A stretch of DNA of 64,000 nt from Takifugu bimaculatus (taxonomy: Eukaryota > Chordata > Actinopteri > Tetraodontiformes > Tetraodontidae), in the NCBI GenBank assembly GCA_004026145.2, contig CP034991.1, positions 15,012,785 to 15,076,784 on the forward strand. The letters run 5' to 3'. A model generated the notes under the pieces. It was not told where the DNA came from. It ran no database searches and was given only the letters and a program-made list of their open reading frames with translations. The number at the start of each line of letters is the position of its first letter. Positions within the stretch are counted from its first letter, which is position 1. A program made the translations under genes and the position numbers. Shown here piece by piece: positions 58,848 through 64,000 of the stretch.

Positions 58848-60915
58848 GAGAGCCCAAATCAGAGAAAATGGCATTTTTCCAAAGTACCAGCAAAAACAAA
58901 GCAGGTTAGCAGTGTTTGCTGTTCTATCCTTAATTTTTCTTTGCTTTTGTATCAAACAATTCTAGAAGAACATCAGGATGCATCCGATGACCAACGGCCG
59001 CATGTCTTGAGCTAAACGTACCACATATGTTGTGCATCACAGGGACATCGAGGATTCTACTGGGTTAGCTAATGCAAGTGCATCCAGATTTCAGTGTGTT
59101 GGAGTTTCCTTCACGCCTGAGTCACTCTCTGCTTTTTGTTGGATTGTTGGTTTTTTTAATCCCATGAGCTCCTCCTGGACTCGTTTCAAGAGACGCGAGA
59201 AGCTCCAACAGCAGCATTGTCACTAAAGACGGCACGACGGCGTGTCCTGCTGCAGCTGGAAATAGTGGTAGGACTTTGTTGCACATCTGTGTTAGAATAT
59301 GTGTTTCAGGACTGTCATGTGTTGCTCTACTTGATTGTAAGATGAATTGTTGGAGCTGGTGCTCAGTGAAGAGGAGCATTGTAACAGAAGGTCAGCTAGA
59401 CTGCAGTCACCTGCATGGATGTACGACGCCTTACTGAATGTTAACAGTGCAAGCAGTGCTAGAGCTACAGTATTGCTGAGTAATACCGATGCTAAATATA
59501 CAACTCTCATCAGACTCATCACAGTTGCATTTAGTTGGAGTTAATTGTTCTAAATTCCAATTATAAAGTGCTAAAAAAAACTGTATGTTTCATGGTTTTT
59601 TGCATTATTTAATTCCTAAAATATGACCATATTATCATCTTAAGTCAAGCTATTAAAATCTGAGTCTAAAATCATAACACAAAAGAAACTGACTTTCATG
59701 TTCAACAACCATAAAAACACAAACAGTGAAAGTGAAAAACATGCAAATCCTCGAGTTAATCACCTTAAACTGGTAACTGAGTCAGTGGTTAGCACGAGTC
59801 TTGTGTGGAGGTTTAGACGACGCCTGTTTTAACGATAAAATCCACTCACACGCTCGTCAGCATAAGAGCAAGACCCTCACGCTCTTATCACAAATGGAGA
59901 CACCTTGGGACTGTGGCCACTCTACCAAGAGGGGAGAGCGTCCAGATGACCTGAAGAGCAACCAGAGACTCATCAATGAATGGCAGCATTAATGTGTGTT
60001 CATACGTCTGCAGTAGGGGACATGTTGACACCTGCTCCCATCCACTCATGAAGTTTGCAAACGAGCACGTCGACCCTCCTTGTTTTGAGTTTGAGGTTTC
60101 GCTATATGGAAAGAAGAGACAAAGATCTGGCAGAAGAAGGACCGTGTTCATCGTCGTGGTCATCCCAGCTGTGAGGGTCAGTGGAGGAACCATCATTGGG
60201 TCGGGTTTGCTGCGTCAGGCCTGCAAATCCCTCAGGAATATGAATTGACAAGTAGCAGTAATGCAGGATTGTAGCTGCCAGCTGGAACTGTAGAATCTGC
60301 AGCGCAAGAGGACAATGGCCCAGAAGAGCAGAGAAGGTCCACAACAAAAGGCTGGGCTGACGAGAACAGACAGTCACCTTTGGAGTGGCCCCCACTCCGT
60401 AGAGATGCTCACGAATCATGAATGACCTGATCCACCCACACAAAACTTCCAAAGAATACACACCGGGCGGAGTTCCACGGGGGACAGTAAAGTTCCTCCT
60501 GAACTCTGCGCAGGTGTGAGCACCACGTTATTCATTCAAAGGGTTCCTTTGACCACTAGCATGATGAGGTTTTTATGGTTTAATGAACAACGGGATCATT
60601 GTGTTATTACTATTATTAGAGGCATATTTGTCAGTACCTGACTGAGAGGATCAGATCAGATTTGATGAGGAAAAACCATGAAGTTTCTAAAGGTTCCCAC
60701 ATCTTATGAGTCGAGACAAAACCAATGTTTGCTAGTCCACAGCCTGAAGCGCTCCACTGCTTGAACTGGACAAAAACAACGAGACTGTTGTATTCTTTTA
60801 TTATAGAGTTCTATTGTGTGCACAGTCGAGCAGTGTGTGGTTTTCATTTAAATGATCAAATCGGTGCTCAGATGACTGAACGGCCTCCAGGTCAAGGTGA
60901 AGGTTTTCATTTGCC
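58848..60915. other. No gene recognised downstream of rhobtb2
   Basis: May include more 3' UTR. Short ORFs (for example 59976-60248 and 60102-60461) show no known domain or splice context. Confidence 0.4.
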
Positions 60916-60916
60916 T

Positions 60917-61640
60917 TGGTGGATAGAGGACTATCCTCGTGGATAGAGTCCTATCTTCGTGGACAGAGTCCTATCCTCGTGGACAGAGGACTATCCTCGT
61001 GGACAGAGTCCTATCCTCGTGGACAGAGGACTATCCTCGTGGATAGAGTCCTATCTTCGTGGATAGAGTCCTATCCTCGTGGATAGAGTCCTATCCTCGT
61101 GGACAGAGTCCTATCCTCGTGGACAGAGGACTATCCTCGTGGACAGAGTCCTATCCTCGTGGACAGAGTCCTATCCTCGTGGACAGAGGACTATCCTCGT
61201 GGACAGAGGACTATCCTCGTGGACAGAGGACTATCCTCGTGGATAGAGTCCTATCCTCGTGGACAGAGGACTATCCTCGTGGACAGAGGACTATCCTCGT
61301 GGACAGAGTCCTATCCTCGTGGACAGAGGACTATCCTCGTGGACAGAGTCCTATCCTCATGGACAGAGTCCTATCCTCGTGGACAGAGTCCTATCCTCGT
61401 GGACAGAGGACTATCCTCGTGGACAGAGGACTATCCTCGTGGATAGAGGACTATCCTCGTGGATAGAGGACTATCCTCGTGGATAGAGTCCTATCCTCGT
61501 GGATAGAGTCCTATCCTCGTGGACAGAGGACTATCCTCGTGGACAGAGTCCTATCCTCGTGCGTGGACAGAGGACTATCCTCGTGGACAGAGGACTATCC
61601 TCGTGGACAGAGGACTATCCTCGTGGACAGAGTCCCTACA
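60917..61640. repeat. 20-bp satellite with internal dyad
   Basis: About 36 copies in two versions, GGACAGAGGACTATCCTCGT and GGACAGAGTCCTATCCTCGT (GGATAGAG also occurs). The first has the dyad GAGGA-CTA-TCCTC. Register slips once near 61560 by an extra GCGT. SYPRGQRTILVDR-type ORFs are artefacts. Confidence 0.95.
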
Positions 61641-62310
61641 TGGAGTCCAGTGGATTTTAGTGCTTTGTGTTTATTGCTGTCACATCCAGAGAACCTCATG
61701 CCTTAATGTACAGTAGTGTGGTTTTAATGTACAGTCCCGTTTCTGTGTTCACTCGTTTGACGTATGTTCTGTTCTGGTGCTCATTAGGACGTGTAATTGT
61801 AAATGTATTTTACTCATGAAGGATGTAAAATAACTGGCGTTTGATTCTGGGAGTTTGACGTGTTTTAATTTGACTGCTGCATAGCGTTTTAAACTTGTCA
61901 CCGAGCAGAGGGCCGCGTCTCCTACGCCCTGGTTTATACCGAGGTCAAGGCGAGGTCGTATAACAGCAGGATGCTTCATGATCAAAGCCCTTTGATCTTT
62001 GATCAAAGCCCCTCAGGAATCTGGAACATCACCACATGTAATGAGCTCTTTCATTATATACGTTTCCTGAAATGTTGTTAGAATCTGTATAGAACTTTTT
62101 GAGTTATTTTGCTAAGACCGTAACGTTTAAGGACACATGAGACAAATGTGATAAAGCAGGGAATTAAAATGGCTTTAGTCATTTCGACCCGTTATCTGGA
62201 GTCTTGAGGAAAAAGTTGCAGCCGTTTCCATGTCAACAGTACTCGAATGTGTAAATAATCCATTAAAACAGCAACTCAAACTTGGCATTGCAATTAATAC
62301 AAGTCATGGC
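61641..62310. other. No gene seen
   Basis: Unique-looking AT-rich sequence. Confidence 0.4.
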
Positions 62311-62311
62311 G

Positions 62312-62465
62312 TAGTTTAACCTGTCATGGTTTAACATGTCATAGTTTAACCTGTCATGGTTTAACATGTCATAGTTTAACCTGTCATGGTTTAACCTGTC
62401 ATAGTTTAACCTGCCATGGTTTAACCTGCCATGGTTTAACTTGTCATGGTTTAACATGTCATTTA
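62312..62465. repeat. 15-bp minisatellite (TTTAACCTGTCATGG)
   Basis: About ten copies with CATGG/CATAG and CCTG/CATG alternation. Confidence 0.9.
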
Positions 62466-62587
62466 AACTATGCATATGGAGTTAGGGTGAACAAACATGC
62501 ACTGCTTTTAACTGTAGTCAGAAACTTGAGACGCTCATTCAAAGCAGGTATGGAAGCGACTGATTGATGATCAAATTAGAGCTCCTT

Positions 62588-63092
62588 TGTGACCCGGGCC
62601 TGCAGGGTGACCCGGGCCTGCAGGGTGACCCGGCCTGCTGGGTGACCCGGCCTGCTGGGTGACCCGGGCCTGCTGGGTGACCCGGCCTGCAGGGTGACCC
62701 GGCCTGCTGGGTGACCCCGGCCTGCTGGGTGACCCGGGCCTGCAGGGTGACCCGGCCTGCTGGGTGACCCGGGCCTGCTGGGTGACCCGGGCCTGCAGGG
62801 TGACCCGGGCCTGCAGGGTGACCCGGGCCTGCAGGGTGACCCGGCCTGCTGGGTGTCCCGGGCTGCTGGGTGTCCCGGACCTGCTGGGTGTCCCGGACCT
62901 GCAGGGTGACCCGGCCTGCTGGGTGACCCGGGCCTGCTGGGTGACCTGGACCTGCAGGGTGACCCGGCCTGCTGGGTGACCCGGGCCTGCAGGGTGACCC
63001 GGGCCTGCAGGGTGACCCGGCCTGCTGGGTGTCCCGGGCTGCTGGGTGTCCCGGGACCCGGGCCTGCGGGGTGTCCCGGACCTGCTGGGTTA
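62588..63092. repeat. GGGTGACCCGGCCTGCT minisatellite
   Basis: About 500 bp of 17-18-bp units (GGGTGACCCGG(G)CCTGC(T/A)). Produces a collagen-like GPGHPAG minus-strand ORF with no other coding sign. Confidence 0.93.
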
Positions 63093-63610
63093 GGGTGCAT
63101 GTTTGGGTGCTGATATCACGGCTGCAGATAAGCACAAACCAAAGGTCGCTTCAGCAGCACCAGGACTACTAACTAATGCTGCACAATCACCACTGCACAG
63201 CTCCAGAGGCCTTGTTCCCACCTGAGGAGGTTCACCATCAGATCCAGGGCCTGGATGACACTTTTAGTCACCTGCTGTTTGTGTTTGAGCTGTTTTTATG
63301 GTTCCAAAAGTGTACAACTGCAATTCTGTAGCACGCAACCTTGAAAATCTGTAAAGAACATTTATTGGATATAAAATACAAATAAAATGAACTAAAAATA
63401 ACAAAGGTGCATATGTGACTTCACTTGAATGTTGGCGGATCCACAGGTGACCTCGTCAGACAGACGGACAGCAGCGCCGAGTCATCAGCAAACAACCTTC
63501 GTGCAGAACTTCGTGCAGATGGTAACATGAGCAACAACTGCAGGACCGCCGATCTTTGACTCCTCCGACATTTCAAAGCTCCACTTGAGACCTGTTGTCG
63601 GTGTCCCTAA
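63093..63610. other. No gene seen
   Basis: Unique-looking sequence; AATAAA at about 63382 has no gene assigned. Confidence 0.35.
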
Positions 63611-63611
63611 C

Positions 63612-63785
63612 CAGGTCCCGTGGCAGGTGCAGGTCCTGTGGCAGGGCCTGGTCCCGTGGCAGGTCCCATGCCAGGTGCAGGTCCTGTGCAGGTCCTGTGG
63701 CAGGGCCAGGTCCCGTGGCAGGTGCAGGTCCTGTGGCAGGGCCTGGTCCCGTGGCAGGTCCCGTGCCAGGTGCAGGTCCTGTGCT
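63612..63785. repeat. CAGGTCCCGTGGCAGGTG minisatellite
   Basis: About 170 bp of units built from CAGGTCC(C/T)GTGGCAGG. Confidence 0.9.
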
Positions 63786-64000
63786 ACTCCTCCATTGCTC
63801 GCTCACTTTTTGCTGAACATTGATCATACTAAAGAAAAAAAACCCACATCATTCAGTGATCATGAACATTTTATTGAAAATAAGTATAATTCTGATTGAG
63901 TTCATAAACCAGTTTAGAGTGTTTGATAAGTACCAAAAATGTCAATGAAGCTGGAAGATGTTTTCCCTCAAAGGTTCATAGTGGGTTGTTCCAGGCAGCG
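63786..64000. other. Window edge, no gene seen
   Basis: No recognised feature in the last 215 bases. Confidence 0.35.

Noticed and set aside
59976..60461. Possible gene downstream of rhobtb2
   Set aside because: Overlapping short ORFs on both strands; no family resemblance or consistent exon structure.
62539..63135. Collagen-like GPGHPAG ORF
   Set aside because: Follows a 17-18-bp minisatellite; no signal peptide, no strict Gly-X-Y run outside the repeat and no flanking exons.

Overview
The window is nuclear DNA from a ray-finned (teleost) fish. The evidence is intron-split vertebrate genes with short GT-AG introns, CpG-rich promoters, fish-type Tc1, hAT, LINE and retroviral relics, vertebrate telomere-type (TTAGGG) repeats, and one 100-N assembly gap (18947-19046). 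The species cannot be fixed from the sequence.

Four protein-coding genes are recognisable. entpd4 (4324-10132, +) encodes a Golgi/lysosomal nucleoside diphosphohydrolase. slc25a37 (15401-18256, +, incomplete) encodes mitoferrin-1. An indoleamine 2,3-dioxygenase gene (ido1, 37102-43478, -) has nine coding exons. rhobtb2 (48620-58140, +) also has nine coding exons. Exon boundaries were placed by hand from splice signals, reading phase and family conservation. ido1 adds up to 436 codons and rhobtb2 to 693 codons with no frame problem. entpd4 gives 614 codons (the human protein has 616) only if two single extra bases are skipped. In human, ENTPD4, SLC25A37 and RHOBTB2 cluster on 8p21 and IDO1/IDO2 lie on 8p11, so the block looks like conserved synteny. 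The genes do not form a pathway.

Layout: 1-3.7 kb holds transposon relics, including a broken endogenous retroviral env, and minisatellites. 3.7-10.9 kb is entpd4. 11.3-12.2 kb is a degenerate Tc1 element. 12.25-14.9 kb is a 13-bp satellite. 15.0-18.3 kb holds the slc25a37 promoter and first two coding exons, followed by a nested hAT element, the gap and a 2.6-kb telomere-like array. 22.4-37 kb is gene-free with many simple arrays and a LINE scrap. 37-43.5 kb is ido1. 43.5-48.6 kb holds spacer, arrays and the probable rhobtb2 5' exon. 48.6-58.1 kb is rhobtb2. The rest is rhobtb2 3' sequence and more minisatellites.

The most striking property is tandem repetition. Roughly a third of the window is satellite or minisatellite, and nearly every longer intron has its own private array. 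Many arrays are variants of the telomere hexamer mixed with one locally specific longer module. I found no novel multi-gene system. The best leads are the private telomere-like intronic arrays, the entpd4 frame breaks, the missing slc25a37 end beside an array-orientation switch and gap, and splice-adjacent simple repeats in ido1.
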